Shown here: piece after piece, positions 49,518 through 49,704 of the stretch
Layout of the letters: each line of letters opens with the position of its first letter
Numbering within the stretch: position 1 is the stretch's first letter
Position numbers and translations under genes: made by a program
NCBI GenBank assembly: GCA_964538875.1
Contig: CAZIHO010000010.1
Location: 1-49,704 of the forward strand
Origin: CAZIHO01 sp964538875
GTDB lineage: Bacteria; Pseudomonadota; Gammaproteobacteria; Chromatiales; Chromatiaceae
DNA length: 49,704 bases
Reading direction: 5' to 3'
The notes under the pieces: generated by a model
What the model saw: only the letters and a program-made list of their open reading frames with translations
Told to the model about the DNA's origin: nothing
Databases searched by the model: none

Positions 49518-49704
49518 TCAATTCACATAGCCAGGATGCGCCAGCTTGTCGAAGTGGTGAAACAGGCAGTAGAGCTGCCATTGCGTGTGCGGCGAGTGAA
49601 GCCATCCAGGCGCCTGCCCCTGCGCCTTGCCGAGCCGGTAGGTTCAGGTGACAAAGGAACTCCGGCATTCCAGGCCCATCGCGTAATCCTGTAGGGGCTC
49701 TTAG
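49518..49704 (-). pseudogene. Transposase C-terminal remnant, truncated by the window edge
   Basis: On the minus strand one frame reads LQDYAMGLECRSSFVT, then TGA (49644-49646), then TYRLGKAQGQAPGWLH and on through TQWQLYCLFHHFDKLA to a final TGA at 49518-49520. The end resembles C-terminal tails of DDE transposases; I cannot name the IS family with confidence. The internal TGA stands where CGA (Arg) would be expected, and another in-frame TAA (49701-49703) lies at the window edge, so the copy is decayed or recently inactivated. No terminal inverted repeat or target duplication can be assigned. Confidence 0.4.

Overview
The window is a high-GC, gene-dense piece of a gammaproteobacterial chromosome, scaffolded across one 100-N gap (8981-9080). 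Several gene orders point to this class: rlmN-pilW-rodZ-hisS-yfgM-bamB-der, accA-tilS, and crcB-DUF190. A monomeric isocitrate dehydrogenase and a four-subunit fumarate reductase are also present. The genus cannot be fixed from the sequence. There are no rRNA genes, no convincing tRNAs, no CRISPR array and no complete insertion sequence. A decayed transposase end lies at the right edge.

Layout. (1) 15-5417, minus strand: a DUF5610 gene, then a tight GNAT / Gfo-Idh-MocA / DegT aminotransferase / sialidase-like operon that looks like nucleotide-sugar modification. (2) 5536-8975: a membrane class III nucleotidyl cyclase, a YiiX-type permuted papain-fold protein, and a divergent HD - CBS-like - HEPN fusion. 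(3) 9123-14197: a membrane diguanylate cyclase, a chemoreceptor with a C-terminal hemerythrin domain preceded by a good sigma-28 promoter match, and a response-regulator diguanylate cyclase. (4) 14353-24940: a small secreted protein, dnaE, a DUF2147 protein, a periplasmic solute-binding protein paired with a PAS-GGDEF-EAL protein, accA and tilS. (5) 24937-29167, minus: a CHASE2 histidine kinase paired with a LysM-FecR secreted protein. (6) 29405-37677, minus: cnoX-like gene, der, bamB, yfgM, hisS, rodZ, pilW and rlmN, a housekeeping block for outer-membrane assembly, ribosome maturation, cell shape and type IV pili. (7) 38341-42031: frdABCD followed by a zinc-ribbon gene interrupted by one in-frame TAA. 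(8) 42237-49704: monomeric icd, an ArnT/PMT-like glycosyltransferase, a CHASE-GGDEF protein, orn, crcB, DUF190 and the transposase remnant.

How it works together. The window is rich in signalling: four GGDEF proteins (all with the RxxD inhibitory site), one EAL domain, orn for the last step of c-di-GMP breakdown, a nucleotidyl cyclase, a likely alarmone hydrolase-HEPN fusion, a chemoreceptor and a CHASE2 kinase. This suggests a motile, surface-responsive bacterium. frdABCD and the hemerythrin chemoreceptor fit life at varying oxygen. The least familiar items are the HD-CBS-HEPN fusion, the sialidase-like gene inside a sugar operon, and the TAA placed inside a conserved CxxC zinc motif.
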